Assembly (NCBI GenBank): GCA_934394545.1
Contig: CAKRRG010000016.1
Span: forward strand, 1 to 45,436
Origin: an uncultured Blautia sp.
GTDB taxonomy: Bacteria > Bacillota > Clostridia > Lachnospirales > Lachnospiraceae
Direction of reading: 5' to 3'
DNA: 45,436 nucleotides
The translations under genes and the position numbers were made by a program. The notes beneath the pieces were generated by a model. The model was not told the origin of the DNA and did not search any database. It was given only the letters and a program-made list of their open reading frames with translations. This document shows positions 26,886-35,552 of the stretch, piece after piece. How positions within the stretch are numbered: position 1 is the first letter of the stretch; each line of letters starts with the position of its first letter.

Positions 26886-27749
26886 ATGAAAAAGAAAATT
26901 TTAACAAAAGACAACCTGATTTTCTTCCTGCTTTTAAATCTCGGATTGATTTTCACAGCAGTCGGAATCTCAATTTTCAAAACGCCGAACCACTTTGCAT
27001 TTGGAGGTACATCCGGCTTGTCCATTATCCTGTCCACACTTTTTCCAAGATGGGATGTAGGCATATTTATGTGGATCGTCAATGCAATTCTGGTTGTACT
27101 TGGATTTTTCTTTTTGGGAATCCGTTCCATGGGCTGGACCATTTATTCTTCATTTGCACTGTCTTTTTATGTAAGTGCCTGTGAGTTCTTTTTCCCTCTC
27201 ACTTCACCACTTACACATGATGTATTTCTGGAACTGTGCTTTGCGGTTATTCTTCCTGCTGTAGGTGCTGCCATGGTATTTAATGTAGGCGCCTCTACCG
27301 GAGGTACGGATATTGTTGCAATGATTTTACACAAATATACCAATCTGGAAATCGGACGTGCCCTTATGATCAGTGACCTTGGGATTGTGCTTGTTGCAGC
27401 ATATCTTTACGGTGCCCAGACAGGACTTTACTGTATTCTTGGCATGATCCTGAAATGTACCGTTGTAGATAGTGCCATTGAGAGTCTGAATCTGCGCAAG
27501 GTCTGTACCATTATCTGCAAATATCCGGATCAGGTGGAAGACTTTATTATCCATGATCTTCACCGCTCTGCAACGGAGCAGAAAGCATTCGGTATCTACA
27601 CCAAGCAGGAACAAAAGGTTCTGATGACGGTACTTACCAGAAGTGAAACCAACCGGCTTCGTATTCATTTAAGACAGATCGATCCCCATGCATTTATCAC
27701 CATTGTAAACAGCAGTGAGATCATCGGAAAGGGATTCCGTTCGATCTGA
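26886..27749 (+). CDS. YitT family membrane protein (DUF161/DUF2179)
   Basis: 287 residues. About five membrane segments occupy 15-185 (NLGLIFTAVGISIF, GTSGLSIILSTLFP, VGAAMVFNVGASTGGTDIVA), followed by a cytosolic DUF2179 domain (about 195-285; VLMTVLTRSETNRLRIHLRQIDPHAFITIV holds the core). GGTSGLS and STGGTDI are the family's repeated glycine motifs. Members are often called uncharacterised transporters; no substrate is established. AAGGAGAT before the ATG. The next gene starts 28 bases later. Confidence 0.88.
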   Translation: MKKKILTKDNLIFFLLLNLGLIFTAVGISIFKTPNHFAFGGTSGLSIILSTLFPRWDVGIFMWIVNAILVVLGFFFLGIRSMGWTIYSSFALSFYVSACEFFFPLTSPLTHDVFLELCFAVILPAVGAAMVFNVGASTGGTDIVAMILHKYTNLEIGRALMISDLGIVLVAAYLYGAQTGLYCILGMILKCTVVDSAIESLNLRKVCTIICKYPDQVEDFIIHDLHRSATEQKAFGIYTKQEQKVLMTVLTRSETNRLRIHLRQIDPHAFITIVNSSEIIGKGFRSI

Positions 27750-27777
27750 CATCCTATAACGGAAAGGATTACCAACC

Positions 27778-28716
27778 ATGATTTCCAAGACTATGCGAAC
27801 CTTTCTCCACACGCTTTCCTATGGCAATATTGAAGTAGACTCTTCACGCAGACTGGTGGATATTAAGAAGCTGGATGCCATGAATTTCTTTTTGAAAAAA
27901 ATGGACATCCATGTGTTTAACGGAGATTATGAAATCCCATTGCGCCTTTATTTCCCCACCGAAGAAGCCATGACAAATGGAATCGAAAAGGGACATCCCT
28001 TTCCCATTTTGTTGTTTTTCCATGGAGGGGGATGGGTAACCGAAAGCGTGGACACCTATAACCGGGTATGCGCCAGAATGGCACAGTCTACCGGCCATAT
28101 TGTAGTATCTGTGGAATACAGGCTGGCACCGGAGTATCGTTTTCCCACTGCGCTCATGGATTGCTACACAGCAGCGAAAGAGCTTTATACGAACAATCTG
28201 GTTCTGAACACAGATCCCAGCCGGATCACGATCATGGGGGACAGCGCCGGAGGCAATCTTGCCGCAGCAGTAGCTCTTATGGCAAGAGATAAAGGAGAAT
28301 TTCAGGTACACAGACAGATTCTTATTTATCCTGCTTTATATAATACCTATACTGCAGCATCCCCTTATGCTTCCGTGCGGGAAAACGGCACAGATTACCT
28401 GCTTACAGCTGTAAAAATGCAGGATTATCTGAATCTGTACGAAAGCTGTCCCGAGGACAGGATCAATCCATATTTCGCTCCGCTTCTGGCAAAGGATTTT
28501 TCTAATATGCCGGAAACATTAATCCTTACGGCAGAATTTGACCCTCTCCGGGATGAAGGAGAGGATTATGGAAGGAAGCTGGCTGCGGCTGGAAATTACG
28601 TGGAGGTGCATAGGATCAAAGATGCACTTCACGGTTTCTTTGCTCTTGGAATCCGCTTCTTCCATGTGCAGAAAAGTTTTTCTTATATGAATGAATTTTT
28701 AAAGAGGGAAGTGTAA
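27778..28716 (+). CDS. Alpha/beta hydrolase, hormone-sensitive-lipase (esterase) family
   Basis: 312 residues. The oxyanion motif HGGGW (about 81-85) and nucleophile motif GDSAGGN (Ser about 159) mark the HSL/carboxylesterase subfamily; the acid is in ILTAEFDPLRDEGEDYG and the histidine in KDALHGFF. No signal peptide, so a cytosolic esterase acting on short acyl esters is likely, substrate unknown. It sits three bases before the acyltransferase-like gene, which suggests that the two remove and add the same kind of acyl group or act on one lipid or glycan (inference). Confidence 0.9.
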   Translation: MISKTMRTFLHTLSYGNIEVDSSRRLVDIKKLDAMNFFLKKMDIHVFNGDYEIPLRLYFPTEEAMTNGIEKGHPFPILLFFHGGGWVTESVDTYNRVCARMAQSTGHIVVSVEYRLAPEYRFPTALMDCYTAAKELYTNNLVLNTDPSRITIMGDSAGGNLAAAVALMARDKGEFQVHRQILIYPALYNTYTAASPYASVRENGTDYLLTAVKMQDYLNLYESCPEDRINPYFAPLLAKDFSNMPETLILTAEFDPLRDEGEDYGRKLAAAGNYVEVHRIKDALHGFFALGIRFFHVQKSFSYMNEFLKREV

Positions 28717-28719
28717 AAA

Positions 28720-30531
28720 TTGAAAAATGGATATTCAAACTGGAGAAAGCTGGATAATGCAGCCCTTGCCTTTCCTCTGGTAACCGGCAAAAATGATACC
28801 AGAGTTTTCCGCTTTTACTGCGAATTAAAGGAAGCAGTGAATCCGGAGCTGCTTCAGAATGCTCTTGATCAAACAATGGAGAAATATCCACTGTTTCAGA
28901 TGGTTCTGCGTAAAGGTCTTTTCTGGTTTTATCTGGAACATCGGGACATCCGTCCAATGGTAAAAAAGGAGAAAAAGCCACCCTGCAGCAGACTTTATAT
29001 TCCGGATAAGAAGAACCTGCTTTTTCAGGTCAGCTATTTCGAAAAACGAATCAACTTTGAAGTTTTTCATGCTTTGACTGATGGCACAGGAGCCATGCAT
29101 TTTCTTCAGGAGCTTGTGACCAATTATCTAAAGCTTGCTCATCCTAAGGAGAATCTTCCTTCTTTGCCGACAGAAGATACCGGTACGCCGGGAGATCAGG
29201 AAGAGGACAGCTTTTCCCAGTATTATTCTACGGATGTTCCCAGAAATTCCGAGAAAAAGCCAAGGGCTGTAAGGCTTCCGGGAGAACGGCTGATTCATGA
29301 AGATATGCATATTACAGAAGTGGTACTACATGTGAAGGAGCTTCACGACAGAGCAAAAGAATACGGTGTCTCCATCACCGTTCTGGTTACCGCTATGTTT
29401 TTGTGTGCGATACATGAAGAAATACCAAAGAGCCGACAGAACCGTCCGATTGCTCTTATGGTTCCTGTTAATCTGAGAAACTATTTCCCATCCCAATCTA
29501 TGGGGAATTTCTTTGGCTGGATAGAAGTTGGACATGTTTTTTCCCATAATACCACGTTTACAGATGTTCTGACTCATGTTAAGGAGCAATTTGCTTCACA
29601 GCTCTCAAAAGAGAAGATCGCGGTACATATGAATGGTTATGTCCGTCTGGAAAAAAATCCACTGATTCGTGCAGTACCCTTGGAAATCAAGAAATATTTC
29701 CTTCTGGCAGGCGCGAATCTTGGCTCCAGAAGCATTACAGCTGTTTATTCTAATATTGGAATCATTCGTTTCCCAAAGGAATATAACGAATATATCGATC
29801 GTTTCGGAATTTTCGCAAGCACCAATTCCATGCAGCTTTGTTCCTGTTCCTACGAAAATCAGATGGTTCTTGGTTTTACTTCCAAATTGCCAAAGGACAA
29901 CATCCAGCGGAATTTTATGGAAATGCTAAAAAAAGAACAGCTTCCTTACACGGAAAAAACCAATGATTTTCCCGGCTGTTCCCAGACAGAAAAGAAAGAA
30001 GAGCAGAGAATTGTGCAGATTTTTAACTTTGTCTGTATCGCAGCTGCAATTCTTTGTGGGATGATCAATTATCTTACCAGGGAGACACTGGACTGGTTCT
30101 GGTTCGCTGCGGCAGGATGCTTTTGCGGATGGCTGATTGTTGCGGTTGCGTATGCGAAGCGAAGAAATATACTAAAAAACGAAATCCTGCAGCTGATATT
30201 GGTAACCGTGATAGCAGTCCTGTGGGATAAATACAGCGGCTGGCATGGCTGGTCCCTGGATTTTGTTCTTCCCTTTGGTGCCCTGGCTATCCTTGGTTCC
30301 ATTCCTATTCTTGTAAAGGCTCAGAGACTGGAAAAGGAAGAATACCTGTTTTATCTGGTTCAGGCTGCCTTTGCGGGTATTATTCCCTTAATTCTTATGT
30401 GCTTTCATTTGATCCGCTTTCCATACCCATCTGTGGTCTGCGGGGGAGTCAGCCTGTTGGTATTCGCAGGTATGTTTATCTTTAACAGCAGGGACACGCT
30501 TAGAGAATTTCATAAAAAACTTCGCCTTTAG
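28720..30531 (+). CDS. Condensation/acyltransferase-domain protein with C-terminal membrane domain
   Basis: 603 residues from a TTG start (28720), which follows AGAGGG at 11 bases; no ATG in frame fits the N-terminal domain. Residues 1 to about 420 look like a chloramphenicol-acetyltransferase-type condensation fold (alcohol acetyltransferase or NRPS C-domain superfamily) with the HxxxD motif at His117/Asp121 (FHALTDGTG) and the late structural motif MVPVNLRNYFPSQSMGNFF. Residues about 435-603 contain some five membrane helices, resembling the DUF6320 membrane domain often fused to such enzymes. It probably transfers an acyl group at the membrane; donor and acceptor unknown. Coupled to the esterase gene before it. 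Confidence 0.7.
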   Translation: MKNGYSNWRKLDNAALAFPLVTGKNDTRVFRFYCELKEAVNPELLQNALDQTMEKYPLFQMVLRKGLFWFYLEHRDIRPMVKKEKKPPCSRLYIPDKKNLLFQVSYFEKRINFEVFHALTDGTGAMHFLQELVTNYLKLAHPKENLPSLPTEDTGTPGDQEEDSFSQYYSTDVPRNSEKKPRAVRLPGERLIHEDMHITEVVLHVKELHDRAKEYGVSITVLVTAMFLCAIHEEIPKSRQNRPIALMVPVNLRNYFPSQSMGNFFGWIEVGHVFSHNTTFTDVLTHVKEQFASQLSKEKIAVHMNGYVRLEKNPLIRAVPLEIKKYFLLAGANLGSRSITAVYSNIGIIRFPKEYNEYIDRFGIFASTNSMQLCSCSYENQMVLGFTSKLPKDNIQRNFMEMLKKEQLPYTEKTNDFPGCSQTEKKEEQRIVQIFNFVCIAAAILCGMINYLTRETLDWFWFAAAGCFCGWLIVAVAYAKRRNILKNEILQLILVTVIAVLWDKYSGWHGWSLDFVLPFGALAILGSIPILVKAQRLEKEEYLFYLVQAAFAGIIPLILMCFHLIRFPYPSVVCGGVSLLVFAGMFIFNSRDTLREFHKKLRL

Positions 30532-30584
30532 AATAAAAACGGATATTCGCAGTTTATCAGAAGGAGCTTGTACTTCTCCTGATA

Positions 30585-30649
30585 CAAGCAAGTCCCCGCT
30601 CACTGCTTCAATTGCGAAAAGCAATATGTAGTGGGTGGGGACTTGCTTG
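30585..30649. repeat. Long imperfect palindrome between convergent genes
   Basis: CAAGCAAGTCCCC (30585-30597) pairs exactly with GGGGACTTGCTTG (30637-30649), and an inner helix ATTGC/GCAAT (30611-30615 and 30621-30625) continues the hairpin. No T-run on either side. It may be a bidirectional terminator by stem strength or one copy of an interspersed palindromic repeat family. Confidence 0.6.
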
Positions 30650-30655
30650 ATCCTG

Positions 30656-31177
30656 TTAAATTTCTACCAGTATTCCCTTCTCTTTATCATACCTGCAATA
30701 CTTGCCATTCTCTGAAATAAAAGGCTGATATGTATCGGTACGGGTATCTTTTATATAGACAATACCTGTGGCGATCATTTCCACTAATGAGAAGCGTTTA
30801 CTCAGGCTGGATATCCAGGAATAAGTCTTATTACTATCCGAGTCAGCTGCCACCAGAAGATATCCCTCTTCACATGGCTTCAATGAGAAATATATTTTCT
30901 CAGGCTTCTCCCTTTCTTTGAACACCTGACTTGCAATATAAGAAGAAAAATTCTTTTCTACAAACTGTTGAAAAGAATACAAGGTGTAAACCTCTCCACT
31001 GACTTCATCTGTGATTCTGTCCCCTCGCTGCAGACGTGCCTTGATAAGAGATAAGGTCTCAATGGTCCAGTTGATAAAAGAAATACTGCTGTAGGTCATG
31101 CTCTCCAGAAGCTGATCGATCAGCTTTTTTGTAAGAACATTTGATTTGGTTGCTTCGTTAAAAAGTTCTTCGTTCAT
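30656..31177 (-). CDS. Hypothetical protein
   Basis: 173 residues from ATG 31177, which is preceded by GGAGGG at eight bases; the longer frame up to 31279 runs through the promoter and is rejected. The N-terminal third is helical (LFNEATKSNVLTKKLIDQLL), followed by a mixed alpha/beta part with YIKDTRTDTYQPFISENGKY near the C-terminus. No known domain, signal peptide or membrane segment is evident. It is a single gene with its own promoter, convergent with the acyltransferase gene and divergent from the NSS transporter. Function unknown. Confidence 0.6.
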   Translation of the reverse strand: MNEELFNEATKSNVLTKKLIDQLLESMTYSSISFINWTIETLSLIKARLQRGDRITDEVSGEVYTLYSFQQFVEKNFSSYIASQVFKEREKPEKIYFSLKPCEEGYLLVAADSDSNKTYSWISSLSKRFSLVEMIATGIVYIKDTRTDTYQPFISENGKYCRYDKEKGILVEI

Positions 31178-31222
31178 AATCCGCGCCCTCCATAATGTGT
31201 ATATATGGTATTTGATGCTTTC

Positions 31223-31251
31223 ATTATAGAACGTTATTTGGGCAAAAGCAA
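31223..31251 (-). promoter_or_regulatory. Promoter of the reverse-strand hypothetical gene
   Basis: Read on the minus strand: TTGCTT (31251-31246), 17 bases, TATAAT (31228-31223), about 46 bases before ATG 31177. Confidence 0.75.
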
Positions 31252-31365
31252 TAATTCCTATTCTTTTTTTATATATCATTTGCCTTTACTGCGAAACCGT
31301 GTTATCATCATAAAGGTTATACAAAAAAATAAAACCAACTTCTATGGATGTGGAAAGGAAAACTT

Positions 31366-32739
31366 ATGGAAAAACATCATCATACGCGAAGCACATTTTC
31401 CGGCAAACTGGGATTTGTGCTATCAGCTGCCGGAGCTTCTGTCGGATTGGGAAATATATGGCGTTTCCCCTATCTGGCGGCGAAATACGGTGGCGGAATT
31501 TTCTTACTGGTTTACATTGTCCTGGCACTTACGTTTGGTTATTCTATGATCGTGGCAGAGACTGCCCTTGGAAGAATGACCCGAAAAAGTCCGGTAGGTG
31601 CTTTTGGTAAATTCGGGAAGTCCAAATGGCTGTCTCTTGGTGGATGGATCAATGCCATCATTCCGGTACTGATTGTTCCATATTATTCAGTGATCGGTGG
31701 ATGGGTAATCAAATATCTCCTCGAGTATGTTAAGGGGAACAGTCAGAAACTGGCAGAAGACGGTTATTTTTCTGAATTTATTACAAATGGTACTTCTACA
31801 GAAATCTGTTTCCTTATTTTTGCTCTTCTGACAGTTGCAATCATTTACGCAGGAGTTCGTAACGGAGTAGAACGTGTCTCCAAATTTATGATGCCGGTTC
31901 TGGTATTTTTATCTGTGCTAATTACCGTCTATTCGGTAACAAGACCAGGTGCACTTGCCGGTGTGAAATATTTCCTGGTACCAAACATTGAGAATTTCTC
32001 CTGGATGACAGTTGTCGCAGCCATGGGACAGATGTTCTATTCCCTGTCTATTGCAATGGGTATTCTGGTTACCTTTGGCTCTTATATGAAGAAAGATGTA
32101 TCAATCGAAAGTTCAACCAAGAATGTTGAGGTTTTCGATACAGCCATTGCGATCATGGCAGGACTGATGATCATTCCTGCAGTATTTGCATTTTCCGGCG
32201 GAGATCCGGATACGTTACAGGCCGGTCCGGCCCTTATGTTTATCACCATTCCCAAGGTATTTGCAAGCATGGGATTTGGAACACTGATCGGGATTCTGTT
32301 TTTTGTACTGGTACTTTGTGCGGCACTTACAAGCTCTATTGCCCTTACAGAAAGTGCAGTGTCAACCTTCCAGGATGAGCTGAAATGGCACAGAAAGAAG
32401 GCTACTATCGTTGTTGGCGTGATCATGGTTCTTCTTGGAACGCTTTCATCTCTTGGGTATGGACCACTTGGATTTGTCAAGATCATCGGAATGCAGTTCC
32501 TGGATTTCTTTGATTTCCTTACAAACTCCGTAATGATGCCGATCGCAGCCTTTGCAACCTGTATTCTGATTTCCAGAAAGGTTGGCGTTGACAAAATTGA
32601 AGAAGAAGTTGTTGCCGAGGGCGGAAGCTTCCGCAGGAAAAAAGTCTTCAACTTTATGATCAAATATCTTTGCCCTATTTTTGCAGCAATCATTCTGCTT
32701 AGCTCTGTAGCAAATGCATTTGGAGTTATTTCTATGTAA
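31366..32739 (+). CDS. Neurotransmitter:sodium symporter (NSS/SNF) family transporter
   Basis: 457 residues; ATG 31366 is chosen over 31348 because AAGGA lies six bases before it. Eleven or twelve membrane helices. TM1 has the unwound Na-binding stretch GLGNIWRFPYLAAKYGGG, and later segments include YYSVIGGWVIKYLL, GQMFYSLSIAMGILVTFGSY (TM6) and LTSSIALTESAVSTF (TM8). Bacterial members such as LeuT and TnaT import amino acids with sodium; the exact substrate cannot be deduced. It stands alone, with a strong terminator after it. Confidence 0.92.
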   Translation: MEKHHHTRSTFSGKLGFVLSAAGASVGLGNIWRFPYLAAKYGGGIFLLVYIVLALTFGYSMIVAETALGRMTRKSPVGAFGKFGKSKWLSLGGWINAIIPVLIVPYYSVIGGWVIKYLLEYVKGNSQKLAEDGYFSEFITNGTSTEICFLIFALLTVAIIYAGVRNGVERVSKFMMPVLVFLSVLITVYSVTRPGALAGVKYFLVPNIENFSWMTVVAAMGQMFYSLSIAMGILVTFGSYMKKDVSIESSTKNVEVFDTAIAIMAGLMIIPAVFAFSGGDPDTLQAGPALMFITIPKVFASMGFGTLIGILFFVLVLCAALTSSIALTESAVSTFQDELKWHRKKATIVVGVIMVLLGTLSSLGYGPLGFVKIIGMQFLDFFDFLTNSVMMPIAAFATCILISRKVGVDKIEEEVVAEGGSFRRKKVFNFMIKYLCPIFAAIILLSSVANAFGVISM

Positions 32740-32752
32740 ATAATTCTGCCCC

Positions 32753-32798
32753 AAAAAGAACACAGGCCGTCAAAAAAGACCGCTTGTGTTCTTTTTTT
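32753..32798 (+). terminator. Intrinsic terminator after the NSS transporter
   Basis: AAGAACACAGGCCGTC (32757-32772 region) pairs with GACCGCTTGTGTTCTT, with two weak pairs, followed by T7 (about 32792-32798). Bases 32800-32944 hold nothing I can support. Confidence 0.85.
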
Positions 32799-32944
32799 CG
32801 CAATCCGAAAGTGATCTTCACCTTGTAAAGTGGCTGCCATTTTACCCTGGGATGACGACCAGATATACATTCCTTTTTCCCAGGCAAGTAGTCTGAGCTG
32901 TGAAACCGGCTCCGGGCTGAATGTGACCAAAGCAAAACATCTGA

Positions 32945-32974
32945 TTGGCGGATAATCAGAAGATGTGTTATACT
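32945..32974 (+). promoter_or_regulatory. Probable promoter of the NUDIX gene
   Basis: TTGGCG (32945-32950), 18 bases, TATACT (32969-32974), 28 bases before ATG 33003. Confidence 0.5.
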
Positions 32975-33002
32975 TTGCTTAATAAACAAAAAGGAGCATC
33001 CT

Positions 33003-33578
33003 ATGATTACGCGTACGGAACTGATTGAGAAAATTGAACATTATAAACCTTTTAATGAACAGGAGGAAAGAGATAAACCTTTCATATTGGACTGGATCCG
33101 AAATAACGAGAATGCTTTTTCCAGAGAAAACATTGTGGCGCATATGACCGCTTCTGCCTGGGTAGTGAACAGGGAGCGTAATAAAGTACTCATGGTTTAT
33201 CACAATATTTACAATTCCTGGTCCTGGCTGGGAGGTCATGCAGACGGCGAGACAGATCTGCTATCCGTGGCACTTCGGGAGGTAAAAGAAGAAGCAGGAA
33301 TTTCAAATATAAAACCTGTATCAGAGGAGATTTTTTCCCTGGAAGCTCTTACGGTAGATGGCCATATAAAGAAGGGAAAATACGTTTCCAGCCATCTGCA
33401 TTTGAACATTACTTATCTGGTAGAGGCAGACTCTAAGGAAGCCCTTTCTATAAAACCAGATGAAAACAGCGGTGTTGCCTGGTTCTCCCCGGAAGAAGCT
33501 CTGAAGAAATCCACGGAGCCGTGGTTTGTGGCAAATGTATATTCCAAGCTTATTAAGAAAGCAAAGCTATCAGAATAA
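33003..33578 (+). CDS. NUDIX hydrolase
   Basis: 191 residues with a full NUDIX box at about 78-100: GGHADGETD, then REVKEEAGI (pattern G-x5-E-x7-REVxEExGI). The enzyme hydrolyses a nucleoside diphosphate linked to another moiety, with Mg or Mn. WFSPEEALKKSTEPWF near the C-terminus is common in the family. The residues before the box (VLMVYHNIYNSWSWLGGH) resemble Clostridial NUDIX proteins of unknown substrate. GGAG lies eight bases before the start. rsmJ follows after 25 bases. Confidence 0.9.
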   Translation: MITRTELIEKIEHYKPFNEQEERDKPFILDWIRNNENAFSRENIVAHMTASAWVVNRERNKVLMVYHNIYNSWSWLGGHADGETDLLSVALREVKEEAGISNIKPVSEEIFSLEALTVDGHIKKGKYVSSHLHLNITYLVEADSKEALSIKPDENSGVAWFSPEEALKKSTEPWFVANVYSKLIKKAKLSE

Positions 33579-33603
33579 ATTATATGGAGAAAGTAAATAT
33601 AAT

Positions 33604-34335
33604 ATGAGTGATAAAATCGTAGTCTGTCTGGAAAAAGGCGGACAGAAGGATATGGCAGAGTCCTTTTCCAGACGCACAGGTGCACCCATTGTGGAAAAAC
33701 CGGGTGAACAACTGACTGTACTCTTTAATTCCAAGGGAGTTTCTTTAACCGGGTATGGATTAACCTATCAGGGAGATTTCGAAAATATGCTCCACCGGGT
33801 TACAAACGGACGCCTGCAGCATGAAATGCTGGTACGGGCATCAAAATCAGAGAAAGAAGGACGCACGGCCATAGATGCCACTGCTGGCATGGGTGAGGAC
33901 GGATTTCTGCTGGCAGCGCAGGGATACGAAGTCACACTGTATGAACAGAATCCTGTGATCGCAGTTCTTCTGAAGGATGCCCTGCGAAGAGCGAAGAAGC
34001 ATCAGGTGTTAAAGGAAATTGCTGCCAGAATGAAGCTTGTAGAAGGAAACAGCACAGAATTAATGCCTGCTCTTTTGGATCCGGTAGATGTCATTTATCT
34101 GGATCCTATGTTTCCGGCAAGGCAGAAGTCCAGCCTGATCAATAAGAAGCTTCAGCTGATCCAGAAGCTGGAACCGCCATGTTCAGCAGAAACTGACCTT
34201 TTTGATGCCGCTATCAGTGCCCGACCGGATAAGATCATCGTAAAACGCCCATTAAAAAGCGAATTTCTAGCAGGACGAAAACCATCTTATACCTTAAAAG
34301 GAAAAGCCATACGGTATGATTGCTATACCTTATAA
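33604..34335 (+). CDS. rsmJ: Class I SAM-dependent methyltransferase, RsmJ-like (16S rRNA m2G1516)
   Basis: 243 residues from ATG 33604; the frame from 33526 overlaps the NUDIX gene and is less likely. RsmJ/YhiQ methylates N2 of G1516 in 16S rRNA. Matching pieces are GDFENMLHRVTNGRLQHEML, the SAM motif IDATAGMGEDGFLLAAQGYE (about 92-111), LYEQNPVIAVLLKDAL, IYLDPMFPARQKSSLI (DPMFP as catalytic box) and KIIVKRPLKSEFLAGRKP. The RBS (GGAGA) is about 13 bases from the start, a little long. RsmJ is best known in Gammaproteobacteria, so the exact target base is less certain here. Confidence 0.82.
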   Translation: MSDKIVVCLEKGGQKDMAESFSRRTGAPIVEKPGEQLTVLFNSKGVSLTGYGLTYQGDFENMLHRVTNGRLQHEMLVRASKSEKEGRTAIDATAGMGEDGFLLAAQGYEVTLYEQNPVIAVLLKDALRRAKKHQVLKEIAARMKLVEGNSTELMPALLDPVDVIYLDPMFPARQKSSLINKKLQLIQKLEPPCSAETDLFDAAISARPDKIIVKRPLKSEFLAGRKPSYTLKGKAIRYDCYTL

Positions 34336-34381
34336 TGCTGGATACCCTGCTTTCACACAAGACTTCACTGTAAAATAATAC

Positions 34382-34410
34382 TTTACAAAAACCCATAAAT
34401 GCGATATAGT
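34382..34410 (+). promoter_or_regulatory. Promoter of the thiamine operon
   Basis: TTTACA (34382-34387), 17 bases, TATAGT (34405-34410), directly before the TPP aptamer. Confidence 0.8.
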
Positions 34411-34417
34411 ATTGCCT

Positions 34418-34506
34418 AAATAGGGAGCTCAAAGAGATGGGCTGAGAGTAGACTTCATAGTCTTGACCTGAAACCTGATTTGGATAATGCCAACGTAGGG
34501 AAATAC
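34418..34506 (+). promoter_or_regulatory. TPP (thiamine pyrophosphate) riboswitch
   Basis: The conserved THI-box segments are GGGCTGAGAGTAGAC (34439-34453), CTTGACCTGAAACCTGAT (34462-34479), and GGATAATGCCAACGTAGGG (34482-34500). On binding TPP such RNAs fold so that a downstream terminator forms. CGCAC/GTGCG (34513-34517 and 34529-34533) makes a further hairpin, and the main terminator is at 34588-34628. Confidence 0.95.
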
Positions 34507-34587
34507 ATGTCACGCACGGTAATATTATGTGCGATTGCTCTCTGTTTTTTGTGAACTGGGGGCACCACTTTTCGCAGAACAGACCAG

Positions 34588-34628
34588 GCGCCGGATGATA
34601 CTCGTATTGTATCATTCGGTGCTTTTTT
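34588..34628 (+). terminator. Terminator controlled by the TPP riboswitch
   Basis: GCGCCGGATGATAC (34588-34601) pairs with GTATCATTCGGTGC (34609-34622) with G-T pairs, then T6. It lies 58 bases before thiS and is the expected off-switch. Confidence 0.9.
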
Positions 34629-34686
34629 CTATTTTTAGCGGCTGCCGTTCACTTACAACATTTTGTCAAAGGAGGAGACCAGCCAT

Positions 34687-34881
34687 ATGGTAAGGATCAA
34701 TGGGGAGGAGAAAGCCCTCGCCGGAATGAATCTTCTGGAATACTTAAAAGATGCTGGATACCAGCCGGAAAAGATCGTTGTAGAACGAAATCTGGAGATC
34801 ATCCCGCGGGACCAGCTTCAAAATACAGTAATCCAGGAAAATGATTCCATTGAAGTACTGAGCTTCGTTGGAGGAGGCTGA
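34687..34881 (+). CDS. thiS: Sulfur carrier protein ThiS
   Basis: 64-residue ubiquitin-like protein ending in the required Gly-Gly (SFVGGG). ThiF adenylates this C-terminus, which then carries sulfur as thiocarboxylate to thiazole synthase. ATG 34687 follows AAGGAGGAG at about nine bases, so the in-frame TTG 34663 is not needed. First gene of the thiSFGHE operon. The GGAGGAGG codons at its 3' end double as the Shine-Dalgarno of thiF. Confidence 0.93.
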   Translation: MVRINGEEKALAGMNLLEYLKDAGYQPEKIVVERNLEIIPRDQLQNTVIQENDSIEVLSFVGGG

Positions 34882-34885
34882 TAAA

Positions 34886-35539
34886 ATGAACGAAATACAG
34901 AAAAAAATGCAGCAACTGATTTCTAAGGAAGAACTTGACAAAGCCTTTGATGCAAGATTTCCAAAAGAAATGCAGACGAAGCTGCGTAAGGCAAAGGTTG
35001 CCATAGCAGGACTTGGAGGGCTGGGCTCTAATATTGCAGTTATGCTTGCAAGAAGCGGAGTTGGTCAGCTTTTACTGGTAGATTTTGATGTGGTTGATGT
35101 AACCAATCTGAACCGACAGATGTATTACATTCAGCACCTTGGGAAACCAAAAGCACTTGCCCTGCCAGAGATATTATACCAGATCAATCCCTATATCAAT
35201 TACCAGTCATGCTGCGTTAAGGTAACGGAAGAAAATATCTCGGAATTATTCTCGGAATATCAAATTGTCTGTGAAGCATTTGACAGACCTGACCAGAAAG
35301 CAATGCTGGTAAGAGAAGTGCTTTCCAAATGCCCCAATACCACTGTCGTATCGGGCAATGGAATGGCCGGATATGGAGATGCCAATGAAATACAGACCAG
35401 CAGGAAGATGAGCCGCCTATATGTATGCGGGGATCTGCACACAGATGTAGGTGAGGGAATTGGTCTTATGGCGCCAAGAGTAGCTGCCTGTGCAGCACAT
35501 GAGGCAAATAAAGTGATACAGCTTATAATGGAAGCTTAA
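34886..35539 (+). CDS. thiF: ThiS adenylyltransferase ThiF (family 2)
   Basis: 217 residues. ThiF activates the ThiS C-terminus with ATP and passes on sulfur. The nucleotide-binding [19 protein letters not shown] begins near residue 42; [14 protein letters not shown] is the Mg/ATP site of E1-like enzymes, and [14 protein letters not shown] follows. The zinc-binding CxxC pairs of E. coli ThiF are absent, as in the Clostridial family 2 form. ATG 34886 is chosen over TTG 34868. It is five bases from thiS. Confidence 0.92.
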   Translation: MNEIQKKMQQLISKEELDKAFDARFPKEMQTKLRKAKVAIAGLGGLGSNIAVMLARSGVGQLLLVDFDVVDVTNLNRQMYYIQHLGKPKALALPEILYQINPYINYQSCCVKVTEENISELFSEYQIVCEAFDRPDQKAMLVREVLSKCPNTTVVSGNGMAGYGDANEIQTSRKMSRLYVCGDLHTDVGEGIGLMAPRVAACAAHEANKVIQLIMEA

Positions 35540-35552
35540 AAAGGAGATAAAA

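Noticed and set aside
32732..32989. Reverse-strand ORFs between the NSS transporter and NUDIX gene
   Set aside because: They run through the NSS terminator and the NUDIX promoter, lack an RBS, and have no recognisable domain.
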